Source: Thalassotalea sp. PS06 (lineage in GTDB: Bacteria > Pseudomonadota > Gammaproteobacteria > Enterobacterales > Alteromonadaceae). Taken from it: DNA of 64,000 nucleotides. The notes under the pieces are model-generated. The model saw only the letters and a list, made by a program, of their open reading frames with translations, did no database searches and had not been told where the DNA came from. The stretch covers positions 124,001 to 188,000 of the forward strand of contig NZ_CP041638.1 of assembly GCF_007197775.1 (NCBI RefSeq), in the 5' to 3' direction. Below are positions 1 to 8,503 of the stretch, in pieces. How positions within the stretch are numbered: position 1 is the stretch's first letter; each line of letters starts with the position of its first letter. Made by a program: the position numbers and the translations under genes.

Positions 1-1011
1 CTTATCCAGGTCACGACTAATACTCATTTTTTGGTCGATGCTTTCCTGTAAGTAATCGGAAATCTTCTTCAGCGATTTAAGAATACGCTTATCAACCAAA
101 CGAGTATCTTTGCTCAAGCCCTTAGGTTTTTCGGCTTTCTTGGCTGTGGTTTCAACTTGCTCTTCAGCATTGATATCAGCCTGTGTCGGCTGAGAGGTAC
201 TCAATTCTTCGGCAAACTCTTCGCTCACCGCTTGCAGGTCCTCACGAATCAAAAATCGCTTATTATTTAAAAACCCATAAAGCAGGACCCGGTCGACAAA
301 CAGGTTTATTTTACGGGGAATCCCCAAGGTTTTTTGCTTGATGTATTCGTAACAATCATCCGCGAAAATTTGCAACGGTTCTTCACTCACTAATTCTAGC
401 CTGTGCTTAATATACTGGGCAATTTCCTCAGTTGTCAGAGGCTGCAAGTGGCAAGAAGCAATAATCCGTTGGCGAAATTGCTCCATCCCCTGGCTTTGGA
501 TGATTGGTTTCAGTTCTTCCTGACCTAATAAGAAACTTTGCAACAAGGGTTTATTATTACGTTGGAAGTTTGACAACATACGCATTTCTTCAACTGTTTC
601 TGCTGGCAGGTTTTGCGCTTCATCAACCAATAGCAGTGCACGTTTGCCTTTACTATTTAGTGCCAGCAGATGTTGTTCAATCGCCTGTAATAAACTTGCT
701 TTACTGCGGTTTTCTACCGGCATTTTGAATTTCCGGACAATTGCCCGCAGCAAATCTTCCGGCGACAGCTTGCTGGTTACAATTTGAATCGCTTCTATTG
801 AAGAATCTTTAATTCGATGCAAAAGACTCTGAGCCAGCATGGTTTTACCGGTACCAATAGGCCCGGTAATAACGATAAAGCCTTCGCCTTGCTCTAAACC
901 ATATTGCAGATAGGAAAGAGCCTGGGTGTGTTTTGCTGAACCAAAAAAGAATTTTGGATCAGGGTTTAATTGAAATGGTTTGGCTTTGAAGCCATAAAAA
1001 TTTTCATACAT
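1..1011 (-). CDS. XrtA/PEP-CTERM-associated AAA ATPase (ExeA-like), 3' end cut by window
   Basis: The 337 codons seen encode an ATPase of the ExeA/GspA type that accompanies exosortase A polysaccharide loci; its exact role there is not established. It starts MYENFYGF. Walker A is GPIGTGKT at residues 50-57 and Walker B is LLLVDEAQ near 126-133, followed by an AAA lid region. The tail beyond residue 280 is charged and low in complexity. The ATG lies one base after the TGA of the upstream outer-membrane gene, which suggests translational coupling in the minus-strand export operon. The gene has no stop inside the window, so its length and C-terminus are unknown. Family confidence is high, function moderate. 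Confidence 0.85.
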   Translation of the reverse strand, partial: MYENFYGFKAKPFQLNPDPKFFFGSAKHTQALSYLQYGLEQGEGFIVITGPIGTGKTMLAQSLLHRIKDSSIEAIQIVTSKLSPEDLLRAIVRKFKMPVENRSKASLLQAIEQHLLALNSKGKRALLLVDEAQNLPAETVEEMRMLSNFQRNNKPLLQSFLLGQEELKPIIQSQGMEQFRQRIIASCHLQPLTTEEIAQYIKHRLELVSEEPLQIFADDCYEYIKQKTLGIPRKINLFVDRVLLYGFLNNKRFLIREDLQAVSEEFAEELSTSQPTQADINAEEQVETTAKKAEKPKGLSKDTRLVDKRILKSLKKISDYLQESIDQKMSISRDLDK

Positions 1012-1012
1012 A

Positions 1013-2635
1013 TCAGAACTCTTTAACCAATTTGATGCCAATACGGTTTTCATCGTAATTTAATAAGAACCGATTAGAACTGCGGTTTAAATGTTGCCCG
1101 TAAATGGTCATGGTCAGGGTTGAGTTTAATTCCTCAACCCATTCAGCCGCCCAAATCCGGTAATGATCGATTTGTTCTTCTGCTTCATCGAAGTCACGGT
1201 CAAATTCATTCCTAATAAATGAAAAACTCCCATCGAGAGTGACATTTCTGGACACTTCCCGAGAGACTCCAACATTGAGATATTCATAGATATCATCATC
1301 ACCGAACTCTAATTCAGTACGTTTGGTTTTGCGCATACCTAAACGGTAGGTAGTGCGTTTCAGCGATAATGATGTGCTGAAATTTAAGGTCCTATTCAGA
1401 CTGTAGGTTTCCGATTGTCGCAATCCGACATCGTTGGCAAATCCGATAAAGGTATATCCGGTCAGATCAAACGATTCATCAGGGCCGACAATACAGCTGG
1501 AAAAATCTCCGGGAGTCAGACCCAGGCACCAGACTTCCAGATCCTGTTCGACAAAGTTGTAGCGATCAAATAACTCAATGGCCTCGTTGTAGGTGAGGGT
1601 TGTATTGAGCTTTCGCATACGGTGTCTGAACGAGGCCTGATAAGCATCGCCATAAAAACGCTGGAAGTATTTAGCCCTCAGAGCGGTGCGCGCGGATGGC
1701 TGCCAGTTTATGGCACCACTGACATAGTCTTCTGGCGGATCCAGGAAGTCGACGTCAGGGACATTAGCATCTTCTTCATCAACTTTGTTCCAGGCGACGT
1801 CTATATCCAGACTATTGGTAACCTGCCAACGGATCCCGAAACCGAGAGAAGATGTACCCTGAATTTGCGTATCTAACAGGTTGCCTTCGGTATCTTCATC
1901 GTAGTAACGAATGAACGGGTTTAGCTTATACCCGGTTATCCAGCCAATATTGATGTCCATATTCCAATATTGACCTGTACGACGATTGTTAGAGGTATCA
2001 AGAATTTGTCCGGTCGCGTCCCAGAAAACATTACGTGCGGCGCTTCCGCTGCGGGTATTAAAGAAACCACTGTAACCCTCACGATCACCAATGGCATCCT
2101 GCGCCGTGTCGTAAAGATAAGCCAGTTGTGCCGAGGTAATAACGGTGGAAGAGGTGACGTTATAATCTAACCCTGCGCGTAATCTTTGAAATTGCACAGT
2201 GTTACCCGCCACGAGGTCAGCCAACGCATTTCGGGCGCTATTTTCGGCAACGTTATCAATAGAATATGAGGCAAATGCGGCCAAGCCTTCTGGCCACAGT
2301 TCGATGCGACCAAAAGCTTCCATTTGATTGAAGTTATCCCGTGCTCCTAAGTCATGACTGTAGAGAACCTGAATAAATTCATAATCAATATTAGCAATGG
2401 CCCCGCCTGATACGTATTGAGCGTTGATACCGGGGGATATTAACGTAACAAAACTGATCGTCTCATCATTAGGAGACAGCTCAACGTTATCCGTAACGAC
2501 CTCTTCAACAGAAACCCTGGGCGTAATCGTCCAAGTCTCTGCGTAGGAAGAAAAGGTTAAAACAGTGCATACAGCAAGTACAGATATCTTATTGAATAAT
2601 CGTCTTATTATCGTATCCGTAACTGTTAGTACCAT
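1013..2635 (-). CDS. XrtA/PEP-CTERM-associated outer-membrane beta-barrel protein
   Basis: A 540-residue protein with a signal peptide (cleavage expected near residue 32, after SSYA), long stretches of alternating polar and hydrophobic residues, and a C-terminal Phe, all typical of an outer-membrane barrel. Its position beside the kinase and ATPase matches the PEP-CTERM-system-associated outer-membrane family (TIGR03016-like). It may form the outer-membrane path or anchor for the polysaccharide machinery; that role is inferred from context only. The ATG is preceded by AAGGA at good spacing, although it lies 47 bases inside the 3' end of the tyrosine kinase gene, so the two are probably co-translated. 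Confidence 0.8.
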   Translation of the reverse strand: MVLTVTDTIIRRLFNKISVLAVCTVLTFSSYAETWTITPRVSVEEVVTDNVELSPNDETISFVTLISPGINAQYVSGGAIANIDYEFIQVLYSHDLGARDNFNQMEAFGRIELWPEGLAAFASYSIDNVAENSARNALADLVAGNTVQFQRLRAGLDYNVTSSTVITSAQLAYLYDTAQDAIGDREGYSGFFNTRSGSAARNVFWDATGQILDTSNNRRTGQYWNMDINIGWITGYKLNPFIRYYDEDTEGNLLDTQIQGTSSLGFGIRWQVTNSLDIDVAWNKVDEEDANVPDVDFLDPPEDYVSGAINWQPSARTALRAKYFQRFYGDAYQASFRHRMRKLNTTLTYNEAIELFDRYNFVEQDLEVWCLGLTPGDFSSCIVGPDESFDLTGYTFIGFANDVGLRQSETYSLNRTLNFSTSLSLKRTTYRLGMRKTKRTELEFGDDDIYEYLNVGVSREVSRNVTLDGSFSFIRNEFDRDFDEAEEQIDHYRIWAAEWVEELNSTLTMTIYGQHLNRSSNRFLLNYDENRIGIKLVKEF

Positions 2636-3671
2636 ATAATTCCTTATGCGATTGTAATGCTTTATTCAACACCAGTCCTTTAGCTAAATCTTCATTTAAC
2701 ATGGCACAGGCTCGATTTACTTTTTGAATCGGAGTCTTATTTTCTTCAACGGCAATAATGGCTTGTCCCATTAATTGCGAAAGCGCAGCGGTCTCAGTCA
2801 GACCTAAAATCGGAGGACAATCAAAAATCACGATACGATCCGGATAACGACTCGCCAGTTCCTCAACTAGCGATGTCATTTTCGCACTTGCCAGTAATTC
2901 ATTGGCAAGATAGTGCGGTGTGCCGGTCGGCATGATTTTTAGTTTGTCGACATTGGTGGAATAGATAATGTCGCCAGCTTCTTCAATATTGCCAAGCAGA
3001 TATTCGATCAGACCTTTACGAGGTTTGATACCACAATGGCGTAATACACTTGGTTTATAGATATCGGCGTCGACAAGCAACACGGTTTTATCCTGTTCAG
3101 CAGCAATACTCAAAGCCAGATTGATGGCGACAAACGTTTTACCTTCGTCTGCTAATGCACTGGAAACCATAACCAGATTCGGGTGTTTAACCTTGTTTGC
3201 TTTAGTGGTTAGCGCATTACCAAGTAAGTTACGCTTGATCTCGCGAAACTCTTCTTGCACCCGATGATTGTGGGAGTGGTCCTGAGCGGTCAGGTAACCC
3301 AAGTTTTCCAGCATCGGTAGGTCGAGTTCTAATACGTCTTCACCGACAACTGGATCGGGATCGGTAGCACGCATGGTCTCAACGTCTTCAACCTCATCGG
3401 ATTTGACCATGACAGGTTCGGTAATTTCAGGCTCTGGTGCTACCGGAGCAACGCTTTCTTTAACTTCTACCGTGTCGTTTGCGGTAGCGACTGTTTCAAC
3501 CTCTTTAGCTTCAGGTTTTGCTTCAGCCTTTTCACGAGCTGCGGAGGCCGCAGGTTTAGTACGTTTTTTAGTTGCTTTCTTTTTCGCAGGTGATTTGTCT
3601 ACACTTTCTTCTTTAGCTTTATTGGCCAAATCAGCCTGTTTTTTAGCGAGTGCTTGTTCGATGGTAGACAT
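2589..3671 (-). CDS. Exopolysaccharide tyrosine autokinase (CpsD/CapB type, XrtA locus)
   Basis: A 360-residue cytoplasmic BY-kinase that would phosphorylate itself and control chain assembly with the adjacent chain-length protein. The first 130 residues are Lys/Ala/Glu-rich and low in complexity. The kinase core follows: P-loop SSALADEGKT at 170-179, Walker A' VLLVDADI at 197-204 and Walker B VIFDCPP at 281-287. The C-terminal tyrosine cluster is Tyr346, Tyr351 and Tyr353. An open frame continues upstream to 3812, but ATG 3671 is chosen because it has a GAAGG-type ribosome site and lies one base after the stop of the chain-length gene. This is the split form, with the membrane adaptor as a separate gene. 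Confidence 0.88.
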   Translation of the reverse strand: MSTIEQALAKKQADLANKAKEESVDKSPAKKKATKKRTKPAASAAREKAEAKPEAKEVETVATANDTVEVKESVAPVAPEPEITEPVMVKSDEVEDVETMRATDPDPVVGEDVLELDLPMLENLGYLTAQDHSHNHRVQEEFREIKRNLLGNALTTKANKVKHPNLVMVSSALADEGKTFVAINLALSIAAEQDKTVLLVDADIYKPSVLRHCGIKPRKGLIEYLLGNIEEAGDIIYSTNVDKLKIMPTGTPHYLANELLASAKMTSLVEELASRYPDRIVIFDCPPILGLTETAALSQLMGQAIIAVEENKTPIQKVNRACAMLNEDLAKGLVLNKALQSHKELYGTNSYGYDNKTIIQ

Positions 3672-3672
3672 A

Positions 3673-5277
3673 TTAATACACCTTCGTTTGTTGAGTTTGT
3701 GGAGCCTGGCTGGACGTTGAATATCCAATAAATCCAGCAAGCAGTACCAGTAACAACACATTGGATATAATGAACATCCGAGTCTTGCGTTTTTCCTTGT
3801 CAACCAGACCAATCGAACTCGCGGCGGTTACAACGCCCATCACCGGCATATTTAGTGCGCGAGACAATTGATTTGAAGAAACTACCACTGGATTTGCCTG
3901 AGTCATCATGAAGGCTGCACCTGCACCTGCGCCGACACCAACAACTAACACTGCAAGATAAAAGATGATGCGATATGGGCCGCTTGGCTCAGAAGGTACT
4001 TGCGGCGGGTCGATAACGCGGAACTGAATTTTATCCGAGGTCGCATCGGCTTGTTTTGCCATTAATGCGGTTTCTTTACGGGATAATAGTTCTTCATATT
4101 TGCTCTTGTTGATCTCGTAGCCGCGGTTTAGTGCTACCAGCTCCGCTTCGATATCAGGGATTGTGCGAATTTTTTCAGTCAATTCATCAACCTGAGACTG
4201 ATAGTTATTTGCACGAACCTGTAAAGAAGCGATTTCATTCTCTATCTGATTAACCAAAATGCGCATTTCCTGATACACGGGGCTGGCGTTGGCGGCACTT
4301 AAATTAACGCTTTCACCATCTTCACTTTCCGTGGTCAGAGCCAGATAGTAAGCTTCGATTTCTTCTTTACGAAGGCGGCTCAGCTCATCTAGGCGACGAC
4401 GAATTTCGATAACATCAGGGTGTTTTTCGGTATAGCTTATCAGTGCAGTATCAAGGTTGGTTTTCAGGCCCTGAATACGCTCATCATAGGTAGTGGCGAT
4501 AGAATCATTATCCAGGATGTTTTCTGACAGGGCTTGCCCCGAAGAGAGATCTTCCTGAGATAGTTGACCGCGGGCGGATTCAAGTCGGCCCTGGGCTTCC
4601 ATCAATTGTAGATTTGTTTCCCGAAGGCGATTTTTCGCCGCATTCAGGGCGCTGTAAAAACCACCGTTGTTGGTTGGCAATACGCCAGTGTAGCGTTTCT
4701 TAAACTCGGTGAGTCGTTTTTCAGCGGCGACCAAACGATTTTCGTAATCGCGAATCTGCTTATCCAGGAATTTTTGCGCCGTATCCGTATCGCTTCGGGT
4801 TTCACCTAGCGTATTTTCAATGAATACGGTAAGTGCCGCCTGGACAATATTTTTCGCGATGAGTGGATCTTTACCTTCGTAAGAAATATTAAAGATATTT
4901 TCTTTGCCAACAGGTTCGATCGTCATATTGGTTTTCAAATCTTCGATAATGGCTTCAAACTCTTCAGAGTCCTCTGCCTGTAAATCGAGATCTGTCATGC
5001 GAGCAATTTTGGTAAGATTAGGGCGACCCAATAAGGTTTTCACCATCAGGCGAACTTGATAGTCGGGGTCCGTTTCCACCATTAATCCTTCCATTAATGG
5101 GCGCAGCAATGACTGTGTATCAACATACACTTGTGCTGTTGCCTCATATTTGTCCGGTAATGCACTTACTGCTAACCAACCGACAGGACAGATAATCCAG
5201 GTTGCTATCAGGATGTAGTGCTTTTTGCCCCATACACCCAGCAGTATTTCCTTAATTTTTTCAATTTGTTCGTACAT
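3673..5277 (-). CDS. Polysaccharide chain-length determinant (Wzz/GNVR type, XrtA locus)
   Basis: A 534-residue inner-membrane polysaccharide co-polymerase that sets chain length and acts as membrane adaptor for the tyrosine kinase encoded next. There is an N-terminal membrane segment near residues 22-42, then a large periplasmic part with long coiled-coil stretches (about 160-240 and 290-390). Two more membrane segments lie near 425-447 and 503-522. The C-terminal tail ends in a short Gln/Thr-rich stretch. The arrangement export protein, chain-length protein, kinase, barrel, ATPase matches exosortase A loci. The gene begins 24 bases after the export lipoprotein gene. Confidence 0.9.
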   Translation of the reverse strand: MYEQIEKIKEILLGVWGKKHYILIATWIICPVGWLAVSALPDKYEATAQVYVDTQSLLRPLMEGLMVETDPDYQVRLMVKTLLGRPNLTKIARMTDLDLQAEDSEEFEAIIEDLKTNMTIEPVGKENIFNISYEGKDPLIAKNIVQAALTVFIENTLGETRSDTDTAQKFLDKQIRDYENRLVAAEKRLTEFKKRYTGVLPTNNGGFYSALNAAKNRLRETNLQLMEAQGRLESARGQLSQEDLSSGQALSENILDNDSIATTYDERIQGLKTNLDTALISYTEKHPDVIEIRRRLDELSRLRKEEIEAYYLALTTESEDGESVNLSAANASPVYQEMRILVNQIENEIASLQVRANNYQSQVDELTEKIRTIPDIEAELVALNRGYEINKSKYEELLSRKETALMAKQADATSDKIQFRVIDPPQVPSEPSGPYRIIFYLAVLVVGVGAGAGAAFMMTQANPVVVSSNQLSRALNMPVMGVVTAASSIGLVDKEKRKTRMFIISNVLLLVLLAGFIGYSTSSQAPQTQQTKVY

Positions 5278-5301
5278 GATGTGAGTTCTTTTTATTGAAA
5301 A

Positions 5302-5940
5302 TTAAAACCATGCTTCCGGAATCACGATAATATCGCCCGGTAACACATCTACATTAGCGCTGATGTCGCCGTCCTTAATAAGGTCTTCAATATTGAGCAA
5401 GTATTGCTTCTGTTCGCCATTTTCGACTCGAACCAGAACGGATTGGTTACCATCGGCAAACTGTGTCAGGCCGCCGACTGCAATCATCACGTCAAGGAGG
5501 GTCATGTTTTGGCCATAGCTGACAGCTCTTGGCTGTGCTGCTTCACCAATAACGCGAATCTGTTCACTGTAGGGGCCGATAAAGCGGTTTACGGTAACCG
5601 TTACTATGGGCTCTCTCAGATAAGTGGATAGCTGCTCTTCAATAGTACGAGCTAGCTGAGTAGGTGTTTTACCGGATGCCATGATGTCTTCAACCAGCGA
5701 TGTGGTGATTTTGCCATCAGGACGGACAATAAAACTGCCTGAAACGTCTGGATTGCGCCAGACAAAGATATTCAACTGATCACCAGGACCGATTAAATAG
5801 TTGTAGGAATCCGCGGTTTCTGTTTGAGCGGGGCGGACTGTTGCAGAGGGTAATGATTGATTTGAACTACATCCAGTTATTATCCCTAAAAAGACAATAG
5901 CAACCATTATCTTTCGTATAGTCAAAGTTCCTTTCGCCAT
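5302..5940 (-). CDS. Polysaccharide export lipoprotein (Wza-like, XrtA locus)
   Basis: A 212-residue outer-membrane-directed lipoprotein with a lipobox ending at Cys24 (IITGC). The Poly_export domain covers roughly residues 45-125 (YLIGPGDQLNIFVW start), and an SLBB-like domain follows (IRVIGEAAQPRAV). It is shorter than full Wza, which is usual for the family found in PEP-CTERM loci. It would form or contribute to the outer-membrane exit for the polymer. This is the first gene of the minus-strand export operon and diverges from the sugar transferase gene across a 186-base gap that must hold both promoters. Confidence 0.9.
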   Translation of the reverse strand: MAKGTLTIRKIMVAIVFLGIITGCSSNQSLPSATVRPAQTETADSYNYLIGPGDQLNIFVWRNPDVSGSFIVRPDGKITTSLVEDIMASGKTPTQLARTIEEQLSTYLREPIVTVTVNRFIGPYSEQIRVIGEAAQPRAVSYGQNMTLLDVMIAVGGLTQFADGNQSVLVRVENGEQKQYLLNIEDLIKDGDISANVDVLPGDIIVIPEAWF

Positions 5941-6126
5941 AACTTAATGCCTTCATTGCTAAAGATTATTTTTGGTTTATACAAAGGTTAGTTCATAGAT
6001 TTAAATTTTGCGCAAATTTTGATCGAAAAATAATCTTGGGGGTCTGTTTTCTTGAACTATAGTTAAGGTGAAAAAGGGATTTTTCCCATACTAACCAAAA
6101 CAATAAAGGAATCCGGGGTAGCTCTC
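5941..6126. promoter_or_regulatory. Divergent intergenic region between export and initiation genes
   Basis: This 186-base AT-rich gap separates the export lipoprotein gene (minus) from the sugar transferase gene (plus), so promoters for both operons should lie here. It contains the palindrome TTTGCGCAAA near 6007-6016. I found no convincing sigma-70 hexamer pair and no TGGC-N-TTGC sigma-54 element. Confidence 0.4.
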
Positions 6127-7509
6127 GTGCAAAATAAAAACACTAATTATTATGCAGTCCTATTGAGGCTGTTGATTCTTACCGACTTCTCTATTTTCTT
6201 CATTACATTTGCCATAAGTAACCAGTTTGTGCTGCAGCACTTCAATAATTTAGAGGTACTAGGTTACTCATTATTTTTTGCGTTTGTGATGCAGCTGGCG
6301 TTTCTTGGACTTGGCTTATATAAGCCTAAGTTAAGAGATAAATGGTGGGGCATGGTGCGTCGATTAATATTGGCCACTGCGCTTAGCTTTTTATTCTTAA
6401 TGTTGGTACAGACATTATTTAAACAGTCTTATTACCTGACGCAAACGCTATTTAATGCCTGCTTATATAGCTTTGTTACGACGTTATTACTCAGAACCCT
6501 GTTCTTGAAGGTTAACTTTCTTGGATTCGCCAAGCGTAACGTATTAATCCTTGGTTCTGGCGAAAGGGCGACTATCATCGAAAACCGAATGCGTCGAAAA
6601 ATCGACCGCCAGGGCTTTAATCTGGTTGGCTACAGTCGCATGCCGGGCGATGCAAAAGCTCAGATCCCAGAGGATAAAATCATCGATCTCGACATGCCTT
6701 TGTCGGAGTATGTCGTTCGTCAAAATATTCATGAAATTGTCATCGCCACTGATGAACGCCGCGATAATTTGCCCGTTGAAGAGTTGTTTTCCTGTAAGTT
6801 AAGAGGTGTCGTGGTTTCAGATATCCTTGACTTCTTTGAAGCGGAAACCGGACAAATTGCTGTTAACCTGATCTATCCTAGTTGGCTCATTTTTTCTGAG
6901 GGTTTCTCATCTTCCAATGAAATTCGCAATAACCTCGACTGGCTGTTTAATGCATCCTTGGCGTTTATATTGTTCTTGCTAACCTGGCCAATAATGTTAC
7001 TCGCCTACCTGGCGATTAAGCTTGAAGACGGCATCAGTGCGCCGGGTTTTTACTGGCAGGAGCGGGTTGGGTTAAATGGCCAAATATTCCGAATCGTGAA
7101 ATTTCGCAGCATGAAAGTCGACGCTGAACGCCATGGCATTAAATGGTCTTCTGAAGAAGATGACCGGGTAACTAAGGTTGGTAAGTTCATCCGCAAGTAC
7201 CGCATCGATGAGTTACCGCAAATCTATAACGTTGTTATCGGAGATATGGGTTTTGTTGGCCCGCGCCCAGAGCGTCCGGAGTTTGTGAGTCATCTGCAAA
7301 AGGTTATTCCATACTACTACGAGCGCCATAACGTTAAGTCAGGTCTTACTGGCTGGGCACAATTGAAATACCCTTACGGCTCCAGTGATGAAGATGCCCA
7401 GGAAAAACTTAAGTATGACCTGTACTATATCAAGCATAGAAGTTTTTTAATGGACTTACTTATCCTGATACAAACCGCTGAGGTGGTTATCCTTGGAAAA
7501 GGGCGATAA
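6127..7509 (+). CDS. Polyprenyl-phosphate sugar-1-phosphate transferase (XrtA/EpsH-type initiating enzyme)
   Basis: A 460-residue inner-membrane enzyme expected to move a hexose-1-phosphate from UDP-sugar to undecaprenyl phosphate, the first step of the repeat unit. It has four N-terminal membrane segments, a CoA-binding-like middle domain (NVLILGSGERA near 138-148), one further membrane segment, and the catalytic bac_transf domain. Motifs include QERVGLNG, KFRSMKVDAE and VGPRPERPEFV. This matches the PEP-CTERM/EpsH1-associated family (TIGR03013-like). The start codon is GTG, with GGGGT seven bases upstream as a weak ribosome site. The 3' end overlaps the opposing deacetylase gene by 54 bases. 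Confidence 0.9.
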   Translation: MQNKNTNYYAVLLRLLILTDFSIFFITFAISNQFVLQHFNNLEVLGYSLFFAFVMQLAFLGLGLYKPKLRDKWWGMVRRLILATALSFLFLMLVQTLFKQSYYLTQTLFNACLYSFVTTLLLRTLFLKVNFLGFAKRNVLILGSGERATIIENRMRRKIDRQGFNLVGYSRMPGDAKAQIPEDKIIDLDMPLSEYVVRQNIHEIVIATDERRDNLPVEELFSCKLRGVVVSDILDFFEAETGQIAVNLIYPSWLIFSEGFSSSNEIRNNLDWLFNASLAFILFLLTWPIMLLAYLAIKLEDGISAPGFYWQERVGLNGQIFRIVKFRSMKVDAERHGIKWSSEEDDRVTKVGKFIRKYRIDELPQIYNVVIGDMGFVGPRPERPEFVSHLQKVIPYYYERHNVKSGLTGWAQLKYPYGSSDEDAQEKLKYDLYYIKHRSFLMDLLILIQTAEVVILGKGR

Positions 7510-8502
7510 CCTGTGGTTAAACATATTTTTACTGACGTTGTATTTTAAATCACCCACCGAGCATTGATTATCAACGGAAAACCGCGGCAGTTCGAAGCGG
7601 TTTTCCAGTAAGTTCGTACAGTAGTTGTGTAGGAAGGTAAAGGCCAGTTGATAACCACTTTTACGCAATAAGTTCATTGTTGTTTGGTTATAGGTATGTT
7701 CACCACCCACCGGATAAGCGAAGGTATTTATGGTGCTGCCAAGCTGCTCTTCGAGGCGCAGCTTGGAATTAATTATCTCTTTTTCCTGCTGCTCTTCTTC
7801 GAGGTGAGACAGTATCTGATGGCTACAGGTTTGCGAGCCGATAGAAACGCCATTAGCAATGACCTCTCGAAGCATATTCCAATCCATAAACAAAGATTGT
7901 GACATCGTTACTTCATTCTCATCAATGCCACAAGCCTGGCGCAGCATCGCCAGCTTGTCAGGCATCGTTACCCGATGGTTTTGCTTGATATACCGCAGCA
8001 TAACCCGAATTTTTTCCGTTTCTGGTAATTCTGGCCATTTAATAGGGAGTTGCCATTTATTCAGTAGAGCCGAACTTACCTGGGTATTTTTCAATAACCA
8101 GGCAACCTCATCCCACCAGGGAACACTCGGGTTGTCGATAAAATCGGTCGCAATGAAAAACGTTGCCGGCACATTTGCCGCTTTCAGCAGTGGATACGCA
8201 TATTGATAATTATCGTGATAGCCATCATCAAAAGTGATTACGGCTAATCGTTCCTTGATTGGCGTATCATTGCGCATCAGCGCAATTAGCTCTTTGGTAC
8301 TGACAACATCAAAGTTTTGTTTGTAAAATTTCAGGTGGGTTTCAAATTGTTCAGCACTGCAGCTAAACAGATTTGGATCATATTGGGTATCTGCAGGATC
8401 ACCGATGCGATGATAATTAAATCCATAGAGCCCATCAGGACGAAACCGCCATAACAGCCAACCCAGCCCGGAATATTTAAATATGTCTGCTTTGTAATCC
8501 AT
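7456..8502 (-). CDS. Polysaccharide deacetylase, NodB/CE4 type, with altered metal motif
   Basis: A 348-residue NodB-homology protein without a clear signal peptide, predicted to remove N- or O-acetyl groups from the polymer or its lipid-linked precursor. The first motif is TFDDGYHDN (Asp92, Asp93). The second, normally H-S/T-x-x-H, reads QTCSH: Gln224 replaces the first metal histidine and His228 is kept. The insert at 125-205 is longer than in minimal CE4 enzymes, as in EPS-locus members. It ends two bases before, and is probably co-transcribed with, the His-rich protein and GT2 genes upstream. Its 3' end overlaps the sugar transferase gene on the other strand. Activity is uncertain because of the altered motif. 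Confidence 0.8.
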   Translation of the reverse strand: MDYKADIFKYSGLGWLLWRFRPDGLYGFNYHRIGDPADTQYDPNLFSCSAEQFETHLKFYKQNFDVVSTKELIALMRNDTPIKERLAVITFDDGYHDNYQYAYPLLKAANVPATFFIATDFIDNPSVPWWDEVAWLLKNTQVSSALLNKWQLPIKWPELPETEKIRVMLRYIKQNHRVTMPDKLAMLRQACGIDENEVTMSQSLFMDWNMLREVIANGVSIGSQTCSHQILSHLEEEQQEKEIINSKLRLEEQLGSTINTFAYPVGGEHTYNQTTMNLLRKSGYQLAFTFLHNYCTNLLENRFELPRFSVDNQCSVGDLKYNVSKNMFNHRLSPFSKDNHLSGLYQDK

Positions 8503-8503
8503 T

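Noticed and set aside
504..728. 74-residue plus-strand frame at the left edge
   Set aside because: It lies wholly antisense to the AAA ATPase gene, whose Walker motifs are intact.
3373..3720. 115-residue plus-strand frame rich in Ser, Thr and Ala
   Set aside because: It is the antisense reading of the Lys/Ala/Glu-rich kinase N-terminus; low complexity and no ribosome site.
2672..3812. Longer kinase frame starting at 3812
   Set aside because: The extra 47 residues lie within the chain-length gene; ATG 3671 has the ribosome site and usual one-base junction.
5941..6126. Sigma-54 promoter for a PrsR-type activator
   Set aside because: No TGGC-N-TTGC pattern at -24/-12 spacing was found here or in the other EPS intergenic gaps examined.
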